This document shows, piece by piece, positions 48,118 to 60,100 of a stretch of 64,000 nucleotides of DNA. Position 1 is the first letter of the stretch. Each line of letters starts with the position of its first letter. The translations under genes were made by a program, and so were the position numbers. Source of the stretch: Cryptomeria japonica (Eukaryota > Streptophyta > Pinopsida > Cupressales > Cupressaceae); the NCBI RefSeq assembly GCF_030272615.1, contig NC_081408.1, positions 307,773,950-307,837,949 on the forward strand, read 5' to 3'. The notes beneath the pieces are model-generated. The model worked only from the letters and a program-made list of their open reading frames with translations. It searched no databases and was not told the DNA's origin.

Positions 48118-49551
48118 ATGCAACTCAAGCGATGCATGCGAAAGGGATGTCAAATTTTTGTAGTATTAGTTAATGATCTTGATGAAGAGGAAAGTAAGGA
48201 AGTAACACTTGATCACCCCTTGCTTCAAGAGTTTGTTGATGTATTTCCTAAGGAAATCCTAGGAATGCCTCCAAAAAGGGATATTGATTTTCGTATAGAC
48301 TTGGTACCAGGAGCGAAACCCATCTCCAAGGCTCCATATTGCATGACTACTCAAGAACTATTGGAAAAGGGTTTTATCAAGCCTAGTGTATGACTATGGG
48401 GTGTTCCAGTGATTTTTGTGAAGAAGGAGAATGGTTCTCTCAAGCTTTGTATTGATTATTGACAACTCAATAAAGTTACCATTAAGAATCGATACCCACT
48501 ACCCCGTATTGATGACTTGTTTGATCAGATGAAAGGGGAAAAGGTATTTTCCAAAATTGACCTTAAGTCAGGATACCACTAGCTAAGGATCCTAGAGGCC
48601 GACATCTATCATACAGCCTTCCGTACTCGATATGGCCACTATGAATTCACTGTGGTGCCTTTTAGTCTAACTAATGCTCCTTTAGTATTCATGAGCCTAA
48701 TGAATGGAGTATTCATAATGAACTTGGATAAGTTTGGGATAGTTTTCTTAGATGATATACTGGTGTACTCAAAAATAGTGGAAGAGCATGAACAACATCT
48801 ACACCAAGTGTTACAATGCCTACGAGAGAACCAGTTATATGCTAATGTTGATAAATGTGAATTCTTTCAAACTGAAATTAAGTGTCTTGGTCACGTTATC
48901 TCAAGGGAAGGAATATATGTGGACCCAACAAAGATACAAGCCATAGGAGAATGGCAAACACTCGCTAATGTCTCAGAAGTTCCCAATTTTATGGGCCTAG
49001 CCGATTATTATCGACGTTTTATTATGGGTTTTTCCAAGATAGCTCATCCTATCACTTCCTTACAGAGGAAGGGGAAGAAGTTTATTTGGACCAAAAAATG
49101 TGAAGAAGCTTTTCAATGTTTAAAGGAGAAGCTAACCAGTGCTCCAATTTTGGCAATACTTGACCCCTCAAAAGATTTTATGGTCTGCACAGACGCTTCT
49201 CTGGAAGGCATAGGGGCAGTGTTAATGCAGGAAGGTAGAGTTATTGCTTATGAGTATAGGAAGTCGAAAGACCATGAACTCAACTATCCTACTCATGATT
49301 TAGAATTAGCGGTTGTAGTTCATGCCTTGAATCGATGGAGACATTTATTGTTAGGACATCGATTTAAACTCCATACAGATCACTGCAGCCTTCAGTATAT
49401 ATTTACTCAGCGTAATCTCAATGCTAGGCAACGCGGGTGGATGGAATTTTTATGTGAATATAATTTTGAAGTAAAATACATTCAAGGAAAAGAAAATATA
49501 GTTGTTGATGCCTTGAGCCATAGGAGGCATGAGATCAACAATAATAGTTGA
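48118..49551 (+). pseudogene. Chromovirus B reverse transcriptase and RNase H
   Basis: RT lead-in and motifs: FVDVFPKEILGMPPKRDIDF, LVPGAKPISKAPY, CIDY then TGA (CGA expected), KIDLKSGYH then TAG (CAG expected), [13 protein letters not shown] and an intact catalytic [12 protein letters not shown]. The connection ([20 protein letters not shown]) and RNase H ([54 protein letters not shown]) follow in order. The first TGA after RNase H is at 49549-49551. Nonsense codons here sit mostly at CAG/CGA/TGG-type positions. Confidence 0.9.
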
Positions 49552-51003
49552 AGTTGATTTGAAGAGTAAGATACTTAATGCACTCCCATCAGGTATCAAG
49601 AGGTCCGATCAGAAATTGCTTCAAGCGGAACGCTAGAAGGTAGATATACTAGATATTCAATGGATATTGATGGTCTTCTTAGGTGTATGGGATGTATTTA
49701 TGTTCCACCCTCTGATGGACTTCAAAGGTTAATTTTAGTGGAAGCCCATCGTGCACCTTACTCAGCACATCCTGGTGTCAAAAAGATGCATGCAGATTTG
49801 AGGTAGCTTTACTATTGGGCAAGAATGAGGAGAGATATAGTAGACTTTGTATCTTGTTGCCTTGAGTGTCAAAGGGTGAAGGTAGAGCACCAGCATCTAG
49901 TAGGATATTTACAGTCCCATGCAGTTCCAAAATGGAAATGGGACATTATTTCTATGGATTTCATAGTTGGCTTGCCTACATTTGTGCGACGTCATGATGC
50001 CATTATGGTTACCATTGATCGGTTGACTAAGGTCAGGCATTTTTCTCCTTTTAGATCTTCATATACAACATCTTTAGTAGCATAGATTTTTGTCAGAGAC
50101 ATTGCTAGATTACATGGAATTCCATGTAAGATTATTTCAAATCGGGATCCAGTGTTCACTTCGGCTTTTTGGACAGCCTTGCAACATGATTTAGGGACTC
50201 AGTTAAACTATAGTACCGCTTACCATCCTGAGACCAATGGTCAAATACAGTGAGTTAATCAGATTTTGGAGGACATGTTGAGGATGTATGTGATGGATCA
50301 ACAATCTGCTTGGGAAGATTACTTGTATCTAGTCGATTTTGCATATAACAATGGGTATCACAGTTCCATCGGCATGTCACCATATCAGGCCTTGTATGGT
50401 GGACCTTGTCGCACACCCTTGAGTTGGGATAGATTGGATGATAGGACACTTATTGGATCAGAAATGTTACAGGATATGGAAGTACAGGTTCAAGGTATCA
50501 AAGAACATTTGGCAACTACACAAAATAGACAGAAGAAGTATGCAGATGCTCATAGGGTTGATAGGCAATTCGTAGTTGGTGATAGGGTATTTTTGAGGGT
50601 CCACCCTTGTAAGAGCCCAATTCATTATGGAAAAGGTTCTAAGCTGGCACCTAGATTTGTAGGTCCATTTGAGATCCTGGAGAGGATAGGACCAGTTGCT
50701 TATCGACTCGCCCTGTCGCCCAGCCTTGCACGTATTCATGACATATTTCATGTTTCTTTTCTTAGGAAATATATTCCAGATTTGACACATGTATTGGATT
50801 GGACTTCTTTACAGGTCACGGATGGGCAGCTAGCTTTGGAGCCAGTACATATACTACAATAGCAGACCCTGACCCTCAGGGATCGCACCATAGAGCAGGC
50901 AAGGGTCCAATGGGACCCAGATGATGAAACTTTAGCTACATGGGAGGATTTTGGCAGACTTAGAACTGTTTACCCCTATTTGTTTATAGGCTTTCAGGAG
51001 TAA
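49552..51003 (+). pseudogene. Chromovirus B integrase and chromodomain-like C-terminus
   Basis: Four stops in the linker (49549-49590) precede RYTRYSMDIDGLLRCMG. Integrase zinc region: HRAPYSAHPGVKKMHADL ... CCLECQRVK. Core: first Asp in WDIISMDFIVGLP; the second acidic site reads IISNRDP (Asn codon 50140-50142) and the third reads NGQIQ followed by TGA (Gln codon 50248-50250), again exactly 35 residues apart, so D,D35E has become D,N,Q. The C-terminal part is well kept: GDRVFLRVHPCKSPIHYG, KLAPRFVGPFEILERIG, HDIFHVSFLRKYIPD. A chromodomain-like end (VHILQ, stop, QTLTLRDRTI, VQWDPDDETLATWEDF) closes the frame at TAA 51001-51003. Confidence 0.88.
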
Positions 51004-51011
51004 GCCTAGTT

Positions 51012-51025
51012 CTAGGGGGAGAGGA
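51012..51025 (+). other. Polypurine tract of chromovirus B
   Basis: CTAGGGGGAGAGGA immediately before the LTR start TGTAATACCC. Confidence 0.85.
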
Positions 51026-51783
51026 TGTAATACCCACCCTAGCGACTTTTCTTGGCATGGACATTATTTGTTATATTTGGTGATATTGGACTCTATATTT
51101 CCTTGTTAGAGTAAATGATGAGACATATTTAGTTATATTTGCACCTTTATGGTTCAATATGTTATCTAATGCATTAGTGAGTTAGGAGTTTCATTGGTTT
51201 ATGTACACGATTTCATTATGATAACCTTTTCATATGGCTGCTATATTATATGTCTATTTCTTGAGCTAACAATTCTAACTCAATCATGCTTGGAATATAT
51301 TATTGTATGAGATATCTATAGGATGAGGGGAGGTAGTGGTATTTACTCTACGGAGACCCACACGATGCCGCACTGCCCCTCCTTGTTTGTCATTTGTGTA
51401 TGGATATATATTTCTATCATTTCGGCGATGCAAGATTGTAGGTACTAGGCATTGACTCCACTTGGCTACACAGGTCTGAGCGTGCCTCTAAATCCTTGAC
51501 TATTGTTGTTGCAGAGATAACACTAAGGTTCCCACAAGAAAACATATTGGACGTTGGTCTCCCATTTAGGAAGATCACCCTATCTTGAGGGTTGGGCAAT
51601 GTCATGTTTATGATGGGTATTGGCTTGAGTATTTTGATTGGTTCTGATTTATGTTGTTCGTAATGATTTTTATATAATGTTTGATTATTTCTTTGATAGG
51701 ATACCTACACATTAAATGATTTAAGTGGTTTATGTTATGTTGCATTAAAAAGATGAAACAAAAGTAATATAGATGTATTATGT

Positions 51784-51843
<60 letters not shown>

Positions 51844-54800
51844 TATATATATTATGTGTGTATGTGTAATATAAGATTTGTTTTTATTAATTCTATATAT
51901 TAAAAAAAAGGATAAAATAAAAAGATCGATGTTTAAAATAATGTTATCTTAGTCAATGAGTTTTGAACGTATGACTTCTCTTGTATGAGTCTTGATAGTT
52001 ACCATTGAGCTATATGTGTTATTTGATATTTATATAGCTATCTAGTATTTAGTATACTTATTTTCGTGGGGTATCTATTAAATTTTAAATAAACTATTAT
52101 AGTTAGTGTTAATAAATAATACCAACCGTAGAGGTTGGAACGGTTGCTTCCCGTAAAACAACCTCTCCAACTATACAAGTTGGTATTATTTATTGAAGTT
52201 TGTATTTTGGAGGAAGGGGCTGGTATTTTCAAGGAAGATAAATCAAAAGAAATTTGAAGGTTTAGGAGCAGGAAAAGAGATTTGCATAGGAAGGGGTTGG
52301 CTTTTTGTTTGTTATTTCTCAAAAGATTTTCTCCACAGGACCCAAGGTAGGCCTCATTCCAGGAAGAATCCATGTGGCTTGCTTGTGTTGTGATTTTTGT
52401 GTTGTATGTTATGCTTGCATAATTTAGATGAATATTAGATGAAAATTTAAATTTAAAAATCTGTATATTATTCTGGAAATTCTTTCTTCTGCTTCTTTCC
52501 TTGTTTGTGTAAGGGATATGCTTTGGTTGGGAAATTCAATTTGGAGAAAATTAGTGTCATGTTGGGGAGTAATGACTCTTGTATTTATTTTTATTTTTAT
52601 TTTTTATATAAAAAATATTTATGATCTGTAGTGATTCAAATATAAAAATACATCTATAATTAAATGTCATATCTCAACCAACAACTATTCTTCAAGTGTC
52701 AAGTATCAACCCAACAAACAAGATTTCCATTCTTATGATTGTCCCAGTTTTGATAGTTTTGATTCTGTTATTCATACCTTTCATTACAGATAATATGTTT
52801 CAAATCACTTTGGTGAAAACATCGAAATCTAGGTGTACTAAAACATATCCAAAATGTAGGAAAATCCAATAGTTCTTTCAAAAGAAAAGTTCCCCATACC
52901 GAGACTAATTTCTTGTCAATAAAAACTCAAAAACAATTCATCGTTTGTGTCACTAGAGCATCAAATATCTTCCTCAAACTAAAACCAAATGATTCTAAAA
53001 TAAATGGATATGAAAGATAACTCCAAATATTATAATAATTAAAAATATTTCATCTTTTAATCATTTAAAATGAATTTATGAACAAACCCTTTTACACAAC
53101 TCTATCAAAGAGGGTTTTAAATAGTTTTAAGAAAATTTATTTAAACTTTTATTATAATCTTTGGTTGAGGCTAAAAATTATTTCAAATTAAATATAAATT
53201 ATTATACTATTTTCTCAAATATATTTTAGTCTTCACTCAAACCATTTATCAAGATAAATATCTATTAAACAACAAGGAAACATGGTTCAATTTTATGGGT
53301 TTTTGAGTTGTTCTTTGGGTTGATTTTCCTTCCTAGGGGTTTGGGTGCTTTCTATAGTAGGTACCTCTATTTTAAAGACCTATAATTCATGTATGTGAGG
53401 TGTTCATGATAAAAATAAATTAAAAAATAAATAAGTGTTTTATATAGGTTATGCATTGGCCACCTCCTTCTCATGCTTGATTGTGGCTTAGAGATAAGGG
53501 TCAGACTCATCCTTATGGTTTGGAGGACATGGGAGAGTACTTGAACTTATATGCTGATTGTGTGAGATGATTTTTTTTTTTATTTGATGAATGTTTGAGT
53601 AGGGTAACTAGATACTCTAGGTGGGTGGCTCACTATAGGCTGCCAGGACCCAAAGTGGTTGCTAGGAGATCCTATGAGTGGGTTTAATTCAAGTGATAAC
53701 CTTTTTAAAATGAACTTGGGTTGGGTTGGGCTATAACACACTAATACAAGATAAATGATTATTTAGTCCATATAGGCCTGTTGGAGTACTGCAACCATTT
53801 TTATAGGCTGGGTAGATCCTTTTGAGAGGGGACCGTGGTACATGGTAGGAAGGGTGGATCCCGATATTAAGGCTATATGATGACACCCACCTAGTAGGTG
53901 TTATGGTTCTCTCTCTCTTGTGATGTTATTTGATATTGTTATGTGATATGTGGTTCTTGTTTATTGTTTTGGGGAAACATGTCTCATGGCCTTAGTATTG
54001 CCCTAGTACTTGCATGGACCTTGGTTTTATCTCCTAGCACAGAGGAGTGGACCTTTGTGGTTCCACGTGGTTGGGTGGTAAATATTTTTTGAGGTGTGTC
54101 TGTGATCTCTTTTGATGATGCTTCTCGATCCTTGGTTGAAGATGTTGAAGACCTTGCTTTTGAACTAGTACATTCAAATATTGTAAAGATTATTTGTAAG
54201 CCATGAATGGCCTTATAATAAATATGTAATTTTATGAAAAGCATTGTAAAAGGGAGGGTAGTTTATAGGAACTATGATAAGGGATGATTACTTTGTATTT
54301 GAAATAATGTTTCTAAAAGTTATGTTACCCTTCCTATCATATCTCTTTATGATCTTATTGTGTTGTTATGAACATTGAGTAGAAGGCATTAATAGAAACT
54401 ACAATTGCATTATTATATATGTTGTTATCAAATGAAAAGTATTAATTGCATGGATGTTGTAAATAATAATCAAAGGGAAAATGATGCAAAGGATAGTTAT
54501 TCATTCTATAGTGGGAATGGGATTATGGGAAATAGGATTGTTATGTACTTTTACTTTGGTCTCAAATGAAATGATAAAAGCTTTGTAGTGTATCAAATAG
54601 ATAGTAAAGTTAATGTGTTGTAAAATATTATATCATGCTCAAAATTAAGAAGATCATTGTATGTTTATTTTATGCACATTATGTTATGTGTTAAGCTATT
54701 ATATCTTTCAATTATGTTGATGAACATTAAAGAAAACCTATAAGGGCATTAAGTATGTTTACTTTCTAGAAGTGGTAGATGTATGTTATATTAAAAAAAA

Positions 54801-54860
54801 TTGTAGCATATTTTGGAACTTTTGTTCTTGTCCTATCGGGTTCCCTGGTGGGGCATGACA
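51026..54860 (+). repeat. 3' LTR of chromovirus B (complete, 3835 bp)
   Basis: Starts TGTAATACCCACCCTAGCG and ends GGTGGGGCATGACA. It contains a (GT)26 run at 51791-51842. Minor indels and substitutions separate it from the 5' copy. Open frames inside (for example 52193-52393, 53984-54244) have counterparts in the 5' LTR but no recognisable domain. Confidence 0.92.
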
Positions 54861-55172
54861 AACCGTTACAACAACTCGCCAAAATCTCTTGGAATTGTCT
54901 TCATACAATAATTATGTGTGTCATCATCATTACCACTCATCATCAGATCATAAACCAATATAACCAATTACCAAACTTAATAGGTTAGGGTTTATCAAAA
55001 ATAACAGGTAGGGTTTACCATTTACAACAATAGATAAGGTTTACACCTGTTCACTCCATAAATTCTTCTTACCGGTCACAGTAACAATATTACAACAATA
55101 TCCTTACTAATTTAATTGACATCAATGATAACATAACATATCATTAATGCAATCTTCATGCAAATGCCACCA
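54861..55172 (-). repeat. 5' LTR of copia A, part 2
   Basis: AACCGTTACAACAACTC...CAAATGCCACCA matches the end of the other LTR (37441-37772). It resumes directly after the B LTR and ends at the TSD GTATC. Confidence 0.88.
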
Positions 55173-55177
55173 GTATC

Positions 55178-55684
55178 AGCAAGAAACAGTCATGTACTTT
55201 TTAATCTACTATTGAAGTTGACTATGTTGTTGTTGCTACTAATTGTACACAAGTTCTATGGATGAAGCAAATGTTGAAGGACATAAGGGTAGATTGCAAT
55301 GAACCGGTAGTTATTCACTGTGATGACTCTGTTGCTATTGACATATCAAAGAATCTAGTATTTCATTCTAAGACAAAGCACATATCAATCAAGTATAACT
55401 TTTTGAAGGAGAAGGTGGAAGCAAATGAAGTCAGATTGATTTATGTGAACACTAAAGAGCATATTGTAGATATCTTCACTAAACCTTTGCCTAAGGAATC
55501 ATTTGAGTATTTTAGAGATAGATTGGGGGTCTCTACCCCTCCAGTAAAGACTCGAGTAATGCTAATTGGCATCAGTCCTGTATGCATTTATCAGAATTAT
55601 TATTCATTTTGGATTGATGAGATGGTGCTACTACTCAAGGGGAGTAGTCAGTTGTATGGTTCAGAGGTTTTATGTTTTATTTGA
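55178..55684 (+). pseudogene. Copia C RNase H tail
   Basis: The second half of RNase H, separated from the first half by 18.8 kb of nested insertions. It starts SKKQSCTF, has a TAA, then STIEVDYVVVATNCTQVLW (catalytic Glu present), HCDDSVAIDISKN, KTKHISIKYNFLKEKVE and DIFTKPLPKESFEYFRDRLG. The frame equals that of 35230-36418. It ends at TGA 55682-55684. Confidence 0.9.
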
Positions 55685-55914
55685 TATTTATATCAGATTT
55701 CTGGCATTGATGTCAAAGGGGGAGAGATATTCATGTGAAAAAATAGAAAACAAAGCTTAACGGAGATATCAGTCACAAGGGGAGTTTGGTCTTTGGTTCA
55801 GAACTTCATTGTTATATCATCTTAGGGAGATTGTTGGTCGTCTTCCATTGGGGGAAACTTGTTTGACATTTCATAGAACTTGGATGTTTTTCACATCTAG
55901 TGTTGCCATCAATG

Positions 55915-55928
55915 CCAAAGGGGGAGAT
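55915..55928 (+). other. Polypurine tract of copia C
   Basis: CCAAAGGGGGAGAT directly before the 3' LTR start TGTTGGCAATTTGG. Confidence 0.85.
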
Positions 55929-57140
55929 TGTTGGCAATTTGGAGGAATTAATTATGTGTTGCATTGATGTCAACACTAGATTATTTGATTGTCTACGGGA
56001 TTCCGCTAGAGTGATTGGACTTTGATGATGATCAAGAGATTTGTCTTCAGTATATTCATATTGGTGGATTTGGTTTGGTTCGGTCATTCATGTGGTTTAG
56101 ATGCTTGTCACATTCAGTTGGTTCAAGATATGGTGATCTGGAATCTATCATATGTTCTAGTAAGCATTTTGGTTACCGGTAAGGGTTTTAGCGATAGTGC
56201 TTTGTTGAAGATCTTTTGATGGATTCGATAAGTGGTGTTGGTGCGGCTTCTAGAAGGTTTTTAGGATGCTAATGGTTATCATGTTCGTGTTCCAATTGAT
56301 TGGTGGTATTTCATTTGGCTTATGGCGACCTATTTTAGGTCCGGTCTTATTTTGCTAGGTTATGGAGCAGTTTATGTAACGTGTTGGCGGATGCTCCCAA
56401 TGCATTACCGGTTGGATTTATTGTTTGGTTAATGTTATTTTTGTCTTAGGACAACCTGGTTTATCATTTGTTTGTGGGTTTATGTAATGGATCTATTATA
56501 TTATATTTTAGATGGCTGACCTAATTGTTTAGGTCCCGAGTTGGTATAAATATGATGTAAGATCTCTTTGTAGATCTCGGTATGTGGTCAAGTTTATGGG
56601 ATTATCTGTGTGTAAATATAGTTGTAATCATATGCAAAGGATTTGTTCGATCGTAGGTGATCGAATTGGGTTTGTGTAAGAGGTTTAAGACCTCTAGCAT
56701 TGAGCTTAACTAGAACTGTACTCAGGCATAGGAGATGTTATTCTTGCAGTTCATTCTTATTTCTGGATTGTAGTGTGGATTTCTTTTGTAGTCAGTGAGG
56801 CTCCTTTGTGATGAGAAGTGCACTCTAGGCTATTGGCCTTTCTACATGTGCAGGCCCCTTATTGTAATCACATACTTATTGCAAGAGTATTATCTGACTA
56901 TGGGTAGGCTTCCCACCATGGTTTTTCCCTTTATCGGGTTTTCCACATACAAATCTTCGTGTTATGTGTTGTGGATGCATGGTATTTGGTTTGTGGTTTA
57001 TGTTTGTGCTTAATTGATATATATGCTATTCCGGTATTTGGTTTATATATTCATGTAAAAGGTTTTGTGTGCTTATAGTTGCATAATTTGTTAACAACTT
57101 ATTCACCCCCCCCCCCATTTGTTCACCGGTTATCCTAACA
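55929..57140 (+). repeat. 3' LTR of copia C
   Basis: 1212 bp, TGTTGGCAATTTGG...GGTTATCCTAACA. Compared with the 5' LTR it has an extra ~35-bp block near 56995-57040 (a partial repeat around GGTATTTGGTTTAT) and scattered substitutions. The TATA-like TATAAATA is at 56545-56552. Confidence 0.92.
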
Positions 57141-57175
57141 TTTTATATTGGTTTATATAAACCCTAATTCTAGAA

Positions 57176-60100
57176 ATGGCTAAATCTTCTAGCCTGAGAA
57201 AGAGGAAATTCTCTGAGGAGATAATTGCACAACTCCCAGGGTCAACAAAGACATAGAAAAGGTCTAGGCTAGGAGCAAGACCTGAAGAAATCATAATTGA
57301 CCATTATGTCGAGTGTAGAGGTGCTTTAATCTCACCTTGGGGCTTTAGCTTGTGGAGAAGGGCACATAAAAAGAAAAAGGAATGAATTCTTGTGTCTAAC
57401 ATATGGAATTGTAATTTGGATAGATTGGTGGTCCCTAATATATTTGTAAATATTGAGCTAATTGCTGCTATTGCAAGAAATTACAAACTAGAAACTAGGG
57501 AAGTCTTGGCCAGAGGAGGAGGTAGACTAACTGCCATCACCAAGGAAGTCATTGATGAGGTCTTTATGTTGATCCTTAATATGGATTGTCCTATCAATCC
57601 AAAAGAGTTGGAAAGGGAGTATAAGAATAATGAAAGGCTGGACGAAGACAAATTGGATTCCTTCAAGCCTAAGGTCTTGACAAGAGATGACAGACTATTA
57701 ACATCAAAGCAAACTGCTCCTTATAATGCCAATTTGTTTGTTGGTTATTTGTTGACACATATTATGCTTTATGTCAAGCGTGTGTTGCAAATGCAAGGAC
57801 CATGATTCTGAATCAGATGTTGGTGTTATGTCTGGATATCCAAAACATAGACATTAACAGAACATTTGATTATGCAACCTTTGTAGAAGAAGGCCTCCAT
57901 AATTCCCTTTGTGATTTTAAGAATGGAAAAACACTTGCTTTCAAGTATTACCCTTTGTTAATGCATATCTTTTTGTATAAAGGTCTTAAAGTTTGGCCTG
58001 AACAATTGCATATTACCACTATGGCCAAAGGGGAATTACTTCATGTCCAAGAATGGACATATATTTGGGATATGAATATGGATGAGTCTAGCTAAATGTC
58101 TTTTGAAAAGTAATTTGTTAGAAATTTTTTGAGTATCCTCCAAGGAGAGGTAAGGTGGGGTTTGACTAAGGAAGTGAAGAACTTGTTAAAGCCTAAAGAC
58201 CTAACACCTGAATTGGTAATTCCTCATAACTGGGGATCATGGTTCTATTTTAAAGACCACACAATTATAAGGGTTTTTGGTAGCCCTATTACTCCTAGGT
58301 TCTTGCCTGTCACCATTCAGGATAGGGTTGATTTCCTTGAAATTATGTATCAGTTGGCCAAAGCTAAAAAGTCCTCAGTCAAAGGGGCTCATAATAAGGG
58401 TTCATTACTCCCATCACAAGTTGTGATTCAGATGTACCACTTTGCGAAGAGAAAGGCATATGAGATTTTGGACTCTTTGTTTGAATAAGTATCAGCTTCC
58501 TCAGCTTGAATATATATACTATGAATCTAAATGGTTTTTCAAGGCCTTGGACTAACAAAACCTAAGAATCATGAGTGGCATGATGATGAAAACATTATTA
58601 GAAATGTTGATGATTATAATGATGTTTTGAAAAGAAAGGAGAGGTGGTATAAGATTCAATATGAGGAACACAAGAAGAAGAGGGAGGATACTACATATTC
58701 TTTGGCATGGTAATGCTATTGGTTCCAAAAGTGAGAGTAAGAGCCATCTTTGGTGCTTATCTCGATGTTGATAGGACCCCTTTACCTCATGAGAGGCCTA
58801 TATTAGATGTTGCACCACCAATTCAGGAAGTAGAAGAGGGAAAACCCAGTTCCCCTCAATCTATTGGTTCCCCTATAGATCCTGCTTCCCCTCCATCATC
58901 TCCTCCATTTGAACCAAATGAGCATCCATATATTCCCACTTCAGTTTATGTAACATCAAATCCCCTCCCTTGACATAGGTTGCTTGTAGAAGCTACCATG
59001 AAAAAACCAATAATTTCCTCATCTTCAAGAATTTCACTATATGCACCACCAGTTCAAGAAGTAGAAGAGGAAAGACCCAGTTCCCCTCAATCCATTGGTT
59101 CCCCTATTGGTCATGCTTCCCCTCCATCATCTCCTCCACTTGACCCAAACGAGACTCCATTTGTTCCCACTTTAGTTCATGTAACATTAAACCCTCTCCC
59201 TTGACATAGGTTGCTTGCAGAAGCTGCCATGAAAAAACCAATGATTTCCTCATCTTCGGGAAGCTCACTATATCAAACCCCAAATATTCCGAGGGTTGTC
59301 ACTCCACTACACACTCTCTCTCCAAGGAGGGATATTCCATTTCATAATTATGAGGGTTTTGAATACCAAAGTGAGGTACCTCTACCTCCACATAGGTTTG
59401 ACACCAGGTTAGGTGTTAAAATTCAAAGTCCCTCCCAAATGTGGGCACTTGATGCTTTTAAGCTTGGGGGTGACCTCAGTGAAGATATAAGACTAAATGC
59501 TTGTGAATATTTCATGGATGATGATGAGTTCATCAACACAAGGGATTTTTGGCAGTTTGTAATAAGGAACTTGGTAGATGAACTGGAAAGGAGGAAGAGA
59601 ATTAGGCTTGATAGCCTAAATGATAATAAAAGATTTAGGCTAAAGGATGAATTACTCAAGGCTGCTAAGGAGCAGATGACCACCATGACCCTCGAGATGG
59701 GAAGGCAATTTGTGAAGAAAAGTGGTGTGCTTCTCTTGGAAGGATGAGATATATCCTCAACAGTGGCATTTGATGCCCTAAGAAGAAGACATGACATTGA
59801 TTTAGATATAATGCATCTACAGCAAAGGAATAAGGTTCTCTCAGGAAAAATATTTGACGATCACCTTGATCAATTGGTTATTTGGTGCCTCCATCTTGTA
59901 ACAAGGAGGCTAGGACTGAGCCATGAGATGGACCAATTATTTGGGATTTTTCTTATCAAGAGAGTATTAGACACTACTGCTATAGAGGCCATGGGTATAA
60001 CATTAAATGTGGCAAAATTTTCTCACAATGTTGCAATAAAGGTGGATGAGGAAGTTGATATCCTAAGAGATCAAGTGCAGACATTACGAGAGCAATTACA

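Larger units (their letters stand above)
43035..54860 (+). mobile_element. Ty3/gypsy chromovirus B (Tekay/Del type) with ~3.8 kb LTRs
   Basis: Long LTRs (5' copy truncated), initiator-Met primer binding site, one gag-pol frame in the order gag, protease, RT, RNase H, integrase, chromodomain-like C-terminus, then polypurine tract. Integrase after RNase H makes it Ty3/gypsy; the chromodomain and very long LTRs point to the Tekay/Del chromovirus clade. It is inserted in the 5' LTR of copia A. Its left junction has suffered a deletion, so no TSD pair remains. Confidence 0.92.
36419..55172 (-). mobile_element. Copia element A inserted in RNase H of C
   Basis: The element is on the minus strand: its 3' LTR is 36419-37772 and its 5' LTR is 42279-43030 plus 54861-55172, the latter split by element B. 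Flanks are GGATC (36414-36418) and GTATC (55173-55177), a TSD with one mismatch. Skipping the element and one TSD restores the RNase H reading frame of C across the junction, which fixes the insertion point to the base. This copy has fewer stops than C and intact catalytic motifs in RT and integrase. Confidence 0.92.
31373..57140 (+). mobile_element. Copia element C, interrupted inside RNase H
   Basis: 5' LTR, primer binding site, gag, protease, integrase, reverse transcriptase and most of RNase H lie at 31373-36418. The RNase H tail, polypurine tract and 3' LTR lie at 55178-57140. Everything between is nested (elements A and B). Gene order protease-integrase-RT is diagnostic of Ty1/copia. 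The LTR family is the same as solo LTR D. I see no clean 5-bp TSD: the left flank ends ...CTATTT and the right flank begins TTTTATA. Confidence 0.9.

Noticed and set aside
52193-54244. ORFs inside the B LTRs as separate genes
   Set aside because: They recur with different breaks in the two LTR copies and have no recognisable domain.
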